From Cacajao melanocephalus (lineage: Eukaryota; Chordata; Mammalia; Primates; Pitheciidae), in assembly GCA_963573385.1 (NCBI GenBank), contig CAUYLG010065829.1, forward strand, positions 1 through 64,000: a stretch of DNA of 64,000 bases, given 5' to 3'. Below, piece after piece: positions 52,868-64,000 of this stretch; within the stretch, counting starts at the first letter, position 1; every line of letters starts with the position of its first letter. Both the position numbers and the translations under genes were made by a program. Below the pieces are notes generated by a model, which worked only from the letters and a program-made list of their open reading frames with translations, did not search any database and had not been told where the DNA came from.

Positions 52868-53344
52868 TCATGTTCTCTACTTGGAGCTCTTGATGTTGGA
52901 GTGATCCTTTCAGCTGGCAGGAACTTGGGGACATTCAAAGATGGGAGTCAGTAGGAGAGAGGTGTTAAAGAGATAATTAGCACCTGTAGCCTTAAAAGCA
53001 GTTGAGTACTAAGTGGAAGAGATGGAGACAGTATAATAAAAGTGGCCTGTAAGCAAAAGAGAGATACATAATTATGAAAGTAGACATTGAAAGAATTAAG
53101 TCTGTAATAAAGTACAATTTTAAAATTTCCCTGGTCCTTTTAAGGCCTTGTGTTGTCTAGAAGTATTTTAGAGTTTATAAGTAGAAAGTAAATTAAAAGA
53201 TGGACTGTTTTTCTAGATAAACGACTTCAACATTTCTTATAATTTATGGTTTTTGCACTGTTGAAAGCTAGAAACTGTTTAGCTGGTAACAGGATATGAG
53301 CAAAACAGGATGTAAGGTAAAGGTCTTGGGAGATAATTCAAAGC

Positions 53345-53990
53345 CTAACCCTGGTTCTTTTATTTCTTTATTACTTTATTCAGGCATATTTTATGCATTA
53401 TAGAGTTCATCCTATTTAACTATACAATTCAATGATTCTTTAATTAAATTTACTATTAAGCTATACTGCCATCACCATAAATCAGTTTTAGAACATTTTT
53501 ATACCTCCAATAAAATCTCTCATGACCATTTATAGTTAATCCTTGTTGCTATCCCTGGCCCCTGGCAGTGACTAATCGGCTTTTTGTTTCTGTGGAGTTA
53601 CCTTTTTTGGACATTTTGTGTAAATGGACTCATAGAGTATATCTGGCTTCTTTCATCAGAATAAGGTTTTTGGGGTTCATTCATGTTATAGCATGTATTC
53701 ACAGTTTATTCCTTTTTATTGCTGAATTTACAGCACTTTGTCCATTCACCAGTTGATGGGCATTTAGGTTGTTTCTAGTTTTGGTCTATGAATAATGCTG
53801 CTAAGGGCATTCATATGCAAGTCTCTGTGTGGACATACATTTTCGTTTTCCTTGGATATATAGGTAGGAGTGAAATGACTGTATCATATGGTAAATTTAT
53901 GTTGAACTTTAAAAGAAACTGCCAAAATGTTTTCCAAAGTGGCTGCACTAGCAATTATGGGGGTTCCTGTTTTTCTAGCCCTGCATCTTA
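53345..53990 (-). mobile_element. Old L1 fragment, antisense, ORF2 end region
   Basis: TGACTAATCGGCTTTTTGTT, CATTCACCAGTTGATGGGCA, GAATAATGCTGCTAAGGGCA and AAAATGTTTTCCAAAGTGGC are typical of old L1. With the 51845-52530 piece it may be one interrupted element. Confidence 0.7.
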
Positions 53991-54054
53991 ATAGCTGTGG
54001 AGACTTGGGCAAACCTTAGTTTCTGCTTTAATAAAATAGGTGAGTGGAGCTGAC

Positions 54055-54240
54055 ATTTACCAAATGCCTATTCTGTGGTAACAATCGTGGTAGAAACACT
54101 TATAAGCTTTGTCTCATTTAATTCTGAGCCCTACAAAATGTAGATATTATTTTCTGCATATGTGATGAATTAATATCTACATATGTCTCTGAACTGAGGT
54201 TCAAAGAAGTTACATAAACTGGTCATCATTATAATGCAGG
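54055..54240 (-). mobile_element. MIR fragment, antisense
   Basis: TTTACCAAATGCCTATTCTG, TTTGTCTCATTTAATTCTG and CTGAGGTTCAAAGAAGTTA follow antisense MIR. Confidence 0.7.
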
Positions 54241-54856
54241 ATTATTGTAAGGGCTAAATTACATCAAATAACATATATGAACATGGGTGGCATAGTCTTG
54301 GGCATACAGAAGGTGGCATCAAGCAATTTTTATTTCTCTCCTTCTTGCCGTCATTAGCATCTCTAGTAGGTCTAGCCACAGGGCTTCACCTACCTTCATC
54401 AGGTCCTACCAATTTTCTGGTAATAGTTGCCGGCTATGAAGCTGTCATGCCTTAGCGAAACTGAAAATCCTTTGTAGAGTTTACCCTGCAGTTCCAATTA
54501 ATGAGGTGGCAGATATGTCATAGAGCCAATCCCTAACTCAAATAGCATAAGCTTTGTGGCATACAATGATAAAAGCAACTAGCTCAGGATATGATTATGT
54601 TTCTTATTGGTTGTTTTTACTTTTGTCTCTTCTTCCATCCTCTATTCACAATACTAGTAATTACCTTTCCAAATTCTAGAGAAGAGCGTTCTGAAAAAAG
54701 TTAATGTTGCCAAGAAGTTAATTGACTTGATTAATTTGAAATGGACCTGGATCCATTGTTTGAAGATTGCCTATGTGGAAATAGAAAAGAGATGTAGGAA
54801 AAGAGGGTTCAATTAGTACCTTAGTCACATTCAAGAAGTTTTTGGTATTAAAAAAT

Positions 54857-54872
54857 ATATATATATATATTG
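54857..54872 (+). repeat. Short (AT)n run near exon E acceptor
   Basis: About eight AT units starting within an A/T stretch roughly 60-70 bp before the exon E acceptor. Confidence 0.85.
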
Positions 54873-54928
54873 AAAAAAAATAAAATCTTTAAAAAATTAG
54901 TAACTTGTTATTTGTTGTATCTTTTCAG

Positions 54929-54997
54929 GGAGAGCCTGGGGTCAGAGGCCCTCCAGGTCCTTCTGGACCTCGTGGCATAGGAACCCAAGGACCAAAG
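54929..54997 (+). CDS. COL28A1: Collagen triple-helix exon E (probable COL28A1), G1G type
   Basis: The exon is 69 bp, phase 0/0. The peptide begins [15 protein letters not shown] and ends GTQGPK. The G1G imperfection is Gly16-Ile17-Gly18. The acceptor TATCTTTTCAG has a good pyrimidine tract, the donor AAG|GTGAGT is consensus. A short (AT)n run lies about 60 bp upstream. The junction from exon D reads Lys-Gly-Glu and that to exon F reads Lys-Gly-Asp, both helix-stabilising pairs. It is most like exons D and F, sharing Arg15 before the imperfection. Two copies of a ~196-bp direct repeat (52669-52867, 56128-56323) flank it. Confidence 0.88.
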
Positions 54998-55504
54998 GTG
55001 AGTCCTCAGCTCAGTGCTCTGTGTGAGGGTCAGATACCATCAGTGACAAACAAGTCAACAGTAACTGCATAGTAAGTGTTCGTATTGGTGTTTACTTATC
55101 TTTTTCTTGATGACTGATGAAAAGTCTTAATTTTGATATCAGGTAAACATTCAGTAAAATAGAACATTTGAGTTTATAAAGCCATTCACTTCCCCAAAAG
55201 AAATGAGCAAGTCAGCTTCTCTTTAGTTGCAAAGTGCTCAGAACATTTCTAGGTTTCTTAGAGGCTGTGCCATTGCCAAGAAGCACATCTTTACTTTGGC
55301 AGAGGTGCCTCAGGATACATTAACAGGTCACCTGCTAATGTGTCTGTTGTGCCCTGTGTGGCCACAGCTACTCTGACAGGGCCTCAGTGCAAGGGTCTAG
55401 ACTGATTGTCCCCAGAGAAGACAAGAGCAACTTTTTTTGGCCCAGTTTCCCTCCTTTCTGTGTCTCCTTCAGCTTGGTGGTTATTCATCCTGTTAATCTT
55501 TTAA

Positions 55505-55710
55505 TCCAGTGTTTCTCAAAGAGGGAGACTTTGTTTCTCTTCCCTGCCTCAGGGGACATGTGGCAATGTCTAGGGGCATTTTTGGTTATGTAGGTCAAGT
55601 CCAGAGATGCTGCCAACCATTTTACAATGCCCAGGACAGCCTCCTCTCAGAAAGAGTGACCCAGCTTGAAATGTCTAAGGTGCTGAGTTTGAGAAACATG
55701 GTTTTAATTG
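55505..55710. mobile_element. hAT-like nonautonomous element
   Basis: CAGTGTTTCTCAAAGAG, GGGGACATGTGGCAATGTC, ACAATGCCCAGGACAGCC and GAGTTTGAGAAACATGG give the imperfect terminal symmetry and body of a common hAT element. Confidence 0.6.
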
Positions 55711-56127
55711 TTCATTCACTTGCTCAACAAATTTCTTTGATTTATTCAAAAGTAAAGTAAAGAAGTAACAAGCATGTTGAAAAGGGGAAGTAGGTGTTGA
55801 TGAATCACCAACCACAAATTCAAATTTCAAATTGGTATATTCATGCCAAAAATGCACAGAGAGGAGAGGGAAAAGGCTTTTCATAAAGCCAAAGATTTTA
55901 CTGGCATGCCAGAATTACCAAGATTCTCAGTTTGTCATTGTTTTGTCCATCAACTCCCTTTTGGCACTATGCTAGTTTTGAACCTTCTAGATCACTTTAA
56001 ATGGAGGAAGATCCCCCCAAGATGTTAGTAGTCACTTCACTGCGTGATGGAAGATGGGTCTATTTTTCTTTTTCATTGTCATTTTTTTCTGTTAAAAGTT
56101 TTTTTTCAATGGGCAGGTATTCCTCTT

Positions 56128-56323
56128 ACTATGCTTACATGTTTTGTTGGAGGGTGTCAAAATGTTTGGAAGAGAGAAGACATCTCCCTTTTAAGATGTA
56201 GAAAACTGTATGAATCAGTCAGGTATAGTTGGAGAACTTCAGGCAGTGAACTTACACTCCCTTTGAAGGTACTTCAGAGGTACTCGAGAAAAGAGTGACA
56301 ATAGTATATGTACTAGAGGGTTT
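56128..56323 (+). repeat. Direct duplication, copy 2 (downstream of exon E)
   Basis: Partner of 52669-52867; the copies start 3459 bp apart and have exon E between them. Roughly a dozen substitutions separate them. Open frames through this copy are not genes. Confidence 0.93.
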
Positions 56324-57154
56324 ATGTAACAGATAACAGAAATGTACATACAGAAAAAAAAAATCAAGCTTTTTTTTTTTATACCGAAAATAAGACTGAC
56401 TTACACAATAACTTATATTAACCTAGCATTTCTCAATGCTTCTTCCATCCAATGTTAATTTAGGAACTTCTGGGATAAGCAACATTGCACTAATTTCTTT
56501 ATTGTGGGACCTGTTAGAGCCATTAATCTACTATATTAGTGTGCACTGGAGATCTCCAAGGGAAAGCGTATGCTATTTTCCAATCTTATTCCACCACAAA
56601 GTCTTTCCAAAGAAACATGGGATCAGTTTATGAACACATACTGGGAAATGCTACCCTTGCTTATTGCTTCATCTACATATTTTCCTAAAAATCTGGACAC
56701 TAATCCACAGCAATATCCACTGATTCTTTAACTGCAACCCCAGTGAAGTTGCACTCCCTGTTGAAAGAGCACAACATGTTAAGGCTATGTGGAGCCACAT
56801 GTCAGTGGTTTTCATATGTGGTGCAGGGTGGCCCTGGTGTTCTGGGGCTTGGTGGTAGAGCAGCAGTGGGGGCCCAGGCAGATGAGGCCCTGGGCCTCCA
56901 TTTCTGCTTAGCCCAAGCAGCTTTGCCTACTACTAAATTTTTATTTGGATTATATGTAAGGTGTTGTTTGCAAAAAATTCTGTGGCTTAAAAATACTGGG
57001 GAAGCATTTTAAGTAAAATAGGAAGTACCTTACAGGCAGCATGAAGGTCCTGGTCAGACTGAAGTAAGAATGAAGCTGAGAGTAGTAATACTTATGTTGT
57101 TTCTTTTTCAATCTTCTTACATTTTGTCTTCAAATTCTCCCCATCTTCTAACAG

Positions 57155-57223
57155 GGTGATACTGGGCAGAAAGGCTTGCCTGGACTTCCTGGCCCCCGTG
57201 GCTATGGATCACAAGGAATTAAA
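57155..57223 (+). CDS. COL28A1: Collagen triple-helix exon F (probable COL28A1), G1G type
   Basis: The exon is 69 bp, phase 0/0. The peptide begins [15 protein letters not shown] and ends GSQGIK. The G1G imperfection is Gly16-Tyr17-Gly18. The acceptor CTTCTAACAG has a strong pyrimidine tract with a TTCTAAC branch-like motif only a few bases upstream. The donor AAA|GTAAGT is strong. It follows exon E after 2157 bp and is the last exon I can find in the window; the remaining 6.8 kb is intron. The tyrosine in the imperfection is unusual in a collagen helix and would point outward at a local helix defect. Confidence 0.88.
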
Positions 57224-57511
57224 GTAAGTGAATGGGGTTGTGCTGGAGTCACCTCTCATTTCACCAGAGTGATGGGGAGAAGAGGTTTTAACACAAAAAA
57301 TGGCTATTATAAAACATTTATTGTGACCCTAGCAGTTAAATGGCATCCAGTATTTAGAGACAACATCTGGAACTGTGAAAATGATATGAGTACAATACTT
57401 TAACAAATGCTAAACATTATATAAATTGCTTGCCACAAAACTGAACTGTTCTATGGTTTGTTGCTCTCCTTTCTTTCTGAATTGAATGGAGAAAATATTT
57501 ATACTCAGCTT

Positions 57512-57528
57512 CTCTCTCTCTCTCTCCC
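57512..57528 (+). repeat. Short (TC)n run
   Basis: TCTCTCTCTCTCTCTC followed by a C-rich stretch. Confidence 0.85.
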
Positions 57529-57564
57529 CTGCTGCCCCCCTACCCTACCTCCCCTGTATCCTCC

Positions 57565-57755
57565 ATGGTAGCCCAGGGCTTCCCAATCTTAGCTCACAGT
57601 GGAATCACCTAGGGAGCTTTTGAACAGTACTGATGCCTTTTTCCAGAGGAACAAAATCTGAGTCTCTGGGAGCAGAGCTTGAGTACTGTGGTTTTCAAAG
57701 CTCTCCAAGGGATTCTTCTGAGCAGCCAGGGTGAGAACCTCTGAGGCCCTGAGTC
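57565..57755. mobile_element. MER5-like hAT element
   Basis: GTGGAATCACCTAGGGAGCT, TGAGTCTCTGGGAG and CAGCCAGGGTGAGAACCTC match MER5. Confidence 0.65.
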
Positions 57756-58925
57756 TGTGTTACTGGAATTCATAACTATCTGCGTGTCACTTTGTTTCTG
57801 CGTCAGCAGCAACAAGTTTATCCAGCATAGTGGGACTCTCAGGGTCTCTCATGCCTCAGCAGACAAATTTGACATCTAAATGTTACTATGTAGTTTTAAA
57901 AAATTCCCTCTTCTAATATGTTGATGTTGTTGTTCTTATCGGTTCACTTTCTTTTTTTCCTATTCCACTGCTGCCCCCCTTATAAACTGGTTTTTCATTT
58001 TATTATATATGTAATATATATATTTATTTACAATGCTTAAGCTTTGAAACTGAGTTATTCACCTCTGGATGATTGAGATTGATTCTAAAAATGTGGGAAC
58101 GTTCAAAATAAACTCTTTTTCAAATAGCAGAACTTCTTAGTAAGTAGGAGACAGTAGGAACTTAAGATAATACATGTAAAAATCCCGTGTTGAAATTAAA
58201 CCGCCTACTTCTGTGTAGAGAGAGTGAGCTTAGTCAAGATCCGAACTCACAGAATGTATGTTAAATCTCCAGTTTTATCACACAATGTCTACGGCTTCTA
58301 CAGCATGTCTTTTAAATAACAGTTGTTCATCTCTCGGGCCGAGTATCCAAGCAAAGGCCAAATAGGCATGTTGCCCATATTGTACAAGCCCTGGAAAGAA
58401 AATATAGCAAAACTCTGCTTTCTCATAAACAACACCAATCTCAGACTTAATCTTTAAATCCTATGGTTAAAAGGTGGTAGCGCTGTACACAGAGTTTTTC
58501 ATGAGTTTGCCTTGGGAATAAACCTATGTCAAACCACAGGTCTTGTCACTAACGTAAGCTCAGTTCACACATGCTATTAGTTCATTATTACCACTACTTT
58601 AGACCTGGGGCCAGTTTTCTCCCCTCTGTTATCTGTGAAATACTTCCTTATTCTCATCTGGGTGGTGTTTAATTAATCCTCACCAACTGTAACTTACCTG
58701 GTTTCCTGCCCATCCTTATGCTCTTAGGGTTATACTGTGTCCAAACTCCATCCTGCGTGAAACCAGATCCTGAAGCCTCCCGTCAAAGGAAAGAACCAAA
58801 ATCAAAACTGCCACATATCCTGTCTTATCAGAAATGAGATAAACTTTTCCTTCACTTAGGACTGTAGCCTGATGCTGCTTAGCAGTGAGCCCTGACTAAG
58901 GCTCACTCATAAAACCTGGTTTCTA

Positions 58926-59213
58926 GGCCAGGCACGGTGGGTTATGCCTGTCATCTCAGCACTTGGGGAGGCCAAGGCAGGCGAATCACTTGAGGTCAGG
59001 AGTTTGAGATCAGCCTGGGCAACATGGTGAAACCCCATCTCTACTAAAAATACAAAACTTAGCCTGGTGTGGTGGTGCAGGTCTGTAGTCCGAGCTACTA
59101 AGGAGGCTGAGGCACGAGAATCGCTTGAACTCAGGAGGCAGAGGCGACAGTGAGCCAAGATAGTGCCACTGCACTTCAGCCTGGATGACAGCTAGAGATC
59201 CTATCTTAAAAAA
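58926..59213 (+). mobile_element. Alu, sense
   Basis: GGCCAGGCACGGTGGGTTAT to CCTATCTTAAAAAAA, full length. Confidence 0.92.
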
Positions 59214-59362
59214 ATTAGCTGGGCATGGTGGCTGGCGCCTGTAATCCCAGCTACTCAAGCAGAAGAATCACTTGAACCTGGGAGGCAGAGGTTGCAGTGA
59301 GCCGAGATTGCACCATTGTACTTCAACGTGGGTGGCAAGAGTGAGACTCTGTCTCAAAAAAA
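59214..59362 (+). mobile_element. Alu right-half fragment, sense
   Basis: Begins ATTAGCTGGGCATGGTGGCT and ends GTCTCAAAAAAAA; only the second monomer is present. Confidence 0.9.
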
Positions 59363-59365
59363 AGT

Positions 59366-59650
59366 CACCCAGCACTTTGGGAGGCTGAGGCGAGTGGATC
59401 ACAAGGTCAGGAGTTCAAGACCAGCTTGACCAACATGGTGAAACCCCGTCTCAACTAAAAATGCAAAAATTAGCCAGGTGTGGTGGCACGTGCCTGTAAT
59501 TCCAGTTACTCAGGAGGCTGAGGCAGGAGAATGTCTTGAATCACAGAGGTGGAGGTTGCAATGAGTTGAGATTGCATTACTGCACTCCAGCCTGGGGGAC
59601 AAAGCAAGACTCTGTCTCAAAAAAAAAAAAAAAGAAAAGAAAAAGAAAAA
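59366..59650 (+). mobile_element. Alu, sense, 5'-truncated
   Basis: Begins CCCAGCACTTTGGGAGGCTG and ends in a long A-rich tail. Third Alu unit in a head-to-tail row of three. Confidence 0.92.
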
Positions 59651-59748
59651 CCTCTCTAGACATATTGGATTTCCTGGCATCCAGCTGGCAGCAGGGCAGA
59701 GATACTTCCCTCAGGACTTTCAACTCATTTTCCTGACCCTGGGTGGTA

Positions 59749-59847
59749 TTAGGTTGGTGCAAAAGTAATTTGGTTTTTGCCATTAAAAATAATGGCAAAA
59801 ACCACAATTTTAATGGCAAAAACCAAATTACTTTTGCACCAACCAAA
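59749..59847. mobile_element. MADE1 mariner miniature element (mir-548-like hairpin)
   Basis: A palindrome with perfect 37-bp arms, 59752-59788 and 59808-59844, around a 19-base loop. The ends GGTTGGTGCAAAAGTAATT are the MADE1/Hsmar1 terminal repeat, and TA dinucleotides at 59747-59748 and 59848-59849 are the mariner target duplication. The human mir-548 family is known to derive from such elements. No expression can be inferred. Both arms lack the same base compared with the usual AAAAGTAATTG(C/T)GGTTTTTG. Confidence 0.93.
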
Positions 59848-60179
59848 TACCATCAAGGTAAAAGGGAAGGAACTGAAAAACAAAATTGGTGGCATTCCTC
59901 TGAATCATTTCAAGGCTATAGGAAAGGTAAAATTTCATTTCTTACATTCCTTTGTTGACTTATTTCCTATCTCTTTCCGAAGAGCATTTGAATCAGTGAA
60001 ATCTGCTTCCCTTAGTGTGTCTGCTTAGTAGGCTTTGATGGAAACCTTTGTTGCTGTTAACTTTTACCACAGAAGCCTCAACTGTGTTCTGTCTCTCTAT
60101 CCCATTCCATTCATTGCTGAAATAAGGGCTGTAGCTGCAATCACAAGTGACTTGCTTCAGCATTCACCTAACCAACTAG

Positions 60180-60510
60180 TCATTCATTCATTCATTCAAC
60201 CAACCAACCAACCAATACTGATTGAGCACCACCTATGTTGGGCAAATAAGCCAAGTGCTAGTATAAAGTGTAAGTGAAATATATAAACTTAGTCCTCATG
60301 GAATTTACAGGCTATAAAATAATTAGACTTTGAGTTCTGGAGAGTATGGAGGGATGGCACAATGGAGTGAATTGAGACTACAGCAGCAGGCAGGGCCCTT
60401 GCCAGATCCTATAGGCCAAGTAATTAGTTTGGCCTTAATCCTAGGAGCAGCTGGAAGTCAGAGAAGAATGACCTGATCAGTTTGGAAGAGACTCACCCTG
60501 GCTACCATCT
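60180..60510 (-). mobile_element. L2 LINE fragment, antisense, with (CATT)n/(CAAC)n
   Basis: CATTCATTCATTCATTCAACC, GATTGAGCACCACCTATGTT, CTCATGGAATTTACAGGC and GGCCTTAATCCTAGGAGC follow antisense L2; the tetranucleotide run lies at the element's tail. Confidence 0.7.
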
Positions 60511-61794
60511 GTAGAATGAATGGACATGACTGGAAGGAATGAGGGAGTAGAAGGGCTGCCCTTTCCATGTCCCTTCCCGTTCTCTTGATTCTTCATGTGG
60601 AAGAGTATGATCTTCTGGGAACTTCTTCTCCCTGCCTTTCCTGGGACTCTAGGACCACCCAGGGCTGCTGCTGAGGCAACTCTGATCCTGGGAAACCTTG
60701 TGAGCATGATGGGCTCGCCCCTCTTTATTTAATTCCATGGCAGTGCCCTGCCATTCCTCGGCAGCCCTGCTGTGGCCCAGCTGGCTCTGCACTGCAGAGG
60801 AGCTCCAGCTCCTCCAGGGCCTCAGTGCTTTTTCCCGACTGCAAATATCTGTTGTTTAGATGGATGAATATGGGACTGTGGCTCTTTGATCCTAAAATGG
60901 CCTTGGTCTTTCAGGTTCACATCACAGGCCAGGAAGTTATGTGATACCACCATCTTGTCCCACTGTAAGCCTCCAGCACTAACCAAGATATAGACTCTAG
61001 GTATGTCAGAAGTCCCACAGATTAAGTCAGGAGGGGGAAGGAATGGAGCTGGGTCTGGAGGGATTCCTTTATATGCCAAGTAGCCCTTGTGAGGCCAGCT
61101 TATACAGAGGCCAGGAGGGATGTGATCAGAGGGTGGATTGCCCAGGTTAAAAATGCACAGACAGACATGAATGGCTTCTCCCCCATTCTTCATTTCTACT
61201 TGGGAGTTATGCCAGTTTCCCTCTCTCCATCCTTGTTTAAGTCAGTTCCAGTGTCCCTGTCAGCCCTGACATTCCCTTGGTACTTATTCTCAGAGGACCC
61301 AGAAGTCATTATATAAACACAATTCTTGGTAGCCCTCCTTGACTTTAAAGACTTTGTGAGGTAGATTTGTGGACTGGCTGTACTATAATTCTTTTTCTGC
61401 AAATATTCATTGAGATAATTAGCTTCCATACCACTGGCTTTTGTCCTTCCTATAGGCTTGAACACAACTGATCCACCCCCTCTAAGGTTACCTCCTGGTG
61501 GGCTATGGCAGAGAAGGGGCTATTTTAAGCTTAACAAATTTGTTATTAGTTTTAAAAAATAGCCTCAATGACATGCTGGGGAATTTGGTGACTTCTACCC
61601 AACAGAAACCCTGGCGTCTCCAAAGCTGACAAATAGTGATTGCAGTGGTCGCACAGTCACAGACCTAACAGATAACCTCTGAGACATCTGGAGCTCATAA
61701 ATGGAGTGAAACTCATTCTGCATGGCCTCTCCCCTGATCTATATTCTAACCTCCGTGGTGTAAGAGAAAGAAAATGAGGGACTCATTCCTCTGT

Positions 61795-61980
61795 GGCTTT
61801 AGATCTATTCAGATCTTGGCCTGAATCTGGGTTCTGATTCTTTCTAGTTGTAACCTTAGGTAAACGATTTATCTTTGTTGAATCTCAGCTTACTAATCTT
61901 TAAAATGGGGATAATATACACAGTGTTATAAACAAAAAATTGTATGAAGTGTCTAGGATATACAGCAGGTATTCAGCCAG
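61795..61980 (+). mobile_element. MIR fragment
   Basis: GTTCTGATTCTTTCTAGTTG, CTTACTAATCTTTAAAATGG and ATACAGCAGGTATTCAG follow the MIR order. Confidence 0.65.
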
Positions 61981-61984
61981 AGTG

Positions 61985-62150
61985 TGGGCTCTGGAGTCAA
62001 AAGATTTGAATCATGGCTTCTCCACTTCCTAAGTATTTTATCTCTCCCTCAGTATCCACATCTGAGTAATGGCATAATACAGTACTACTTCCTAAAGTTG
62101 TTGTGAGAAATAATTGAAATTAGTATGTGTAATGCATGTAATACATGGTT
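61985..62150 (+). mobile_element. MIR fragment, head-to-tail with the previous one
   Basis: GGCTCTGGAGTCAAAAGATT, TCATGGCTTCTCCACTTCC and CTAAAGTTGTTGTGAGAAAT are MIR. Confidence 0.7.
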
Positions 62151-64000
62151 ATATATGTGAAAAATGTTTGCAGCTATTCACATTATTATTCCTACCTGCT
62201 TCCCTTCCCTTTCTGCTAGTCTCTCTTGTATTTTCCAGGAAGTAGGCCTGGAATTCTAATATGGTACTCAAGTGATGTAATGCTTTTAAGCATAATATGT
62301 TGGTTACATTAGTTAGCATAGGCATGGCTCCAATACCAAACAGACAACCCAATGTATAATGGCTCAAACATAGTAGAGGGTTTTGCTCACATTACAGTCC
62401 AATGTGAGTGTTCCTGGTTGGTGGATGATTTTCTTCCACATAGAATTTTAGAAAACCTTGTCTTCCATTTATGGTTCTTCTATTGACTGGGCTTCTTTAC
62501 CACTTACACCCAGCAGGTGAGAAGGGAGTATGTAGAAGGGGGTATACCTGCTTCATAAACTCTTGGCCAGGACTTGACATGTATCCCCTCTGCTCACATT
62601 TTATTGGTAAGAACTAGTTGTATGGCTGTACTTAATTGCAAAGGGGCTGGGAAAGGTGGTCACTGTGTGCCCAGGAGGAAAAGGAATCAGAGGTTTGGTG
62701 ACAAGTCAATAATTACTGACCTTCATAATTTAACCTGTTTTTAGGAAATAGGGAAATTTTAAGTTATTTGTTGCTCTGAAGTATATTGGTGCCTCCAGAA
62801 AAAAACAGATAGTATGGTGGTCTCCATGGCAACTTCCAGAATGCCCTCTCATTCTCCTGACACTCTGGGCACAGACATCTGGGCTTATAAGGACTGTGTT
62901 TAGCCCATCATTTATTTTCCTATCCTAAAAAGAGAAACATAGAGACTTGATAATCTTCTTACTTATTTCACACAGCATCAGTAGTACTCATGGATGACTT
63001 AGAAATTTTCAGAGTAGACAGACTGAGCACTGGCCAAAGAGCTGGAGGGGGCTTGGGGTTTTTGATAGGACCAAGAAAGGAACAGGAAATATTCATTCAT
63101 GTCCACAGCAAAGGCAGGACCAGAGAGTAGGAGCACCATGATTCAAAGGTTGGGGAGAGATGAGCAGGGAGAGGATTAGAGCAGGGGGACAAAGCTGGCA
63201 CAAAGAGCCTGATTTTGGGAGAAAAAGAGGAGCAGTGATTAGGCTTCTGTAGGAGAATAAGTAAAGGTTTGGAGACCTGGGTGATTGCTTGGGATGCCAG
63301 CGGCATTTGAGACCAAGCAGGGGTGTGAAGATGGGTGGGTCAGCTCACCTTGCAGAGTGTAGCATAAATGGGCACAGCCAGAAAATTGCTTCTCGCTCCA
63401 AAGCTCTCTGATTCAGGAATTTGGGGAATAATGTGGAACATTATTAGATTATTGACTCTGTGTTTAAGGTTAATGCCATTTCTTAGGAAGATTTCTTTTG
63501 GTTTGTCTCAGTTGTACTACAATAACTGTGTTTCTCTAAACTCCAAGGGCTCTTTTTATAGAATCAGGTGTCTTTGCTATCTCTGGCTTCCCTTTACAAG
63601 AAAAATTAACATTTGAAAAATGTCAGGATTCTGTGGTGGAAATCTCACATGGAGCCTGCCAAATTTCTGCGTGGCTCCTACCTGTGAACTGATTGCTTTG
63701 AAAGTGTTTCCAGAATCTACTTGACTAGATTTGTGGATACAGTGAACCTATTACAGTACAGAAAACTGCGATGCTTAAAGGCCACAGAGAAGTGATTTAT
63801 TCATTGAAATTTAACTAACTTACGGGGAAAAAAGGAATTTCATTTATTAAAAAAAAGCCAGGGATGGGTTTGATGTACACTAAGTTGTAAATACCTGCAG
63901 AGAGGTTAAGAAGTATGGACATGGGGAGTTTTTTGTCATCTTCTAAACTCAGAACCATGCTGCACAAGGGTGTTAATATTATGAAGGGAGCAACACACAC

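Larger units (their letters stand above)
54998..57154 (+). other. Intron E-F (2157 bp)
   Basis: It begins GTGAGT and ends AACAG. It contains a hAT-like fragment and the second copy of the direct duplication. Nothing was recognised in 55000-55500 or 56330-57154. Confidence 0.8.
57224..64000 (+). other. Downstream intron, incomplete
   Basis: It begins GTAAGT and runs off the window without another collagen exon. It holds MER5-like, Alu, MADE1, L2 and MIR sequences. Unassigned stretches: 57760-58920, 60520-61790 and 62155-64000. Confidence 0.65.

Noticed and set aside
56820..56900. Glycine-rich reading after CAG at about 56827 (GGPGVLGLGG), considered as another collagen exon
   Set aside because: Glycine spacing is not every third residue, there is no AAG|GT donor at the right distance, and length does not fit 69 bp.
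60822..61193. 123-residue open frame on the - strand
   Set aside because: Low-information composition and no domain. Most likely chance.

Overview
The window looks like simian primate, most probably human, nuclear DNA. It holds about twenty Alu copies of both older (J-like) and middle-aged (S-like) types, a primate-type L1 3' end, a MADE1 mariner miniature element, and many ancient L2, MIR and hAT fragments. There is no operon structure, CpG island, tRNA/rRNA or CRISPR array. Nearly all long open frames are chance or repeat-derived.

The only gene supported is the middle of a collagen gene read on the + strand. Six short exons lie at 38277-38345, 39344-39412, 42774-42842, 42937-43005, 54929-54997 and 57155-57223. 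Each is exactly 69 bp, starts on a glycine codon, is bounded by AG and GT, and is phase 0 at both ends. Together they encode 138 residues of Gly-X-Y helix in which every exon carries exactly one short imperfection: G1G in four exons, G4G in two. Regular brief G1G/G4G imperfections are, as I know the family, a hallmark of collagen XXVIII, so I assign COL28A1. This is recognition from memory, not a database match. The flanking von Willebrand A and Kunitz parts of that protein are not in the window.

Layout: 1-38276 is upstream intron, dense in repeats, with no exon I can recognise. 38277-43005 carries four exons, two of them separated by a 94-bp intron. 43006-54928 is a 12-kb intron. 54929-57223 carries two more exons. 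57224-64000 is downstream intron.

The less expected observations are structural: a 90-bp-arm inverted repeat 173 bp upstream of the second exon; a ~196-bp direct duplication flanking the fifth exon; a ~160-bp inverted duplication with copies 24.6 kb apart; a perfect 52-bp tandem duplication; a three-unit 95-bp GT/AC minisatellite; and a MADE1 palindrome with perfect 37-bp arms resembling mir-548 precursors. I found no evidence of a new biochemical system; the interest is in the exon architecture and these rearrangements.
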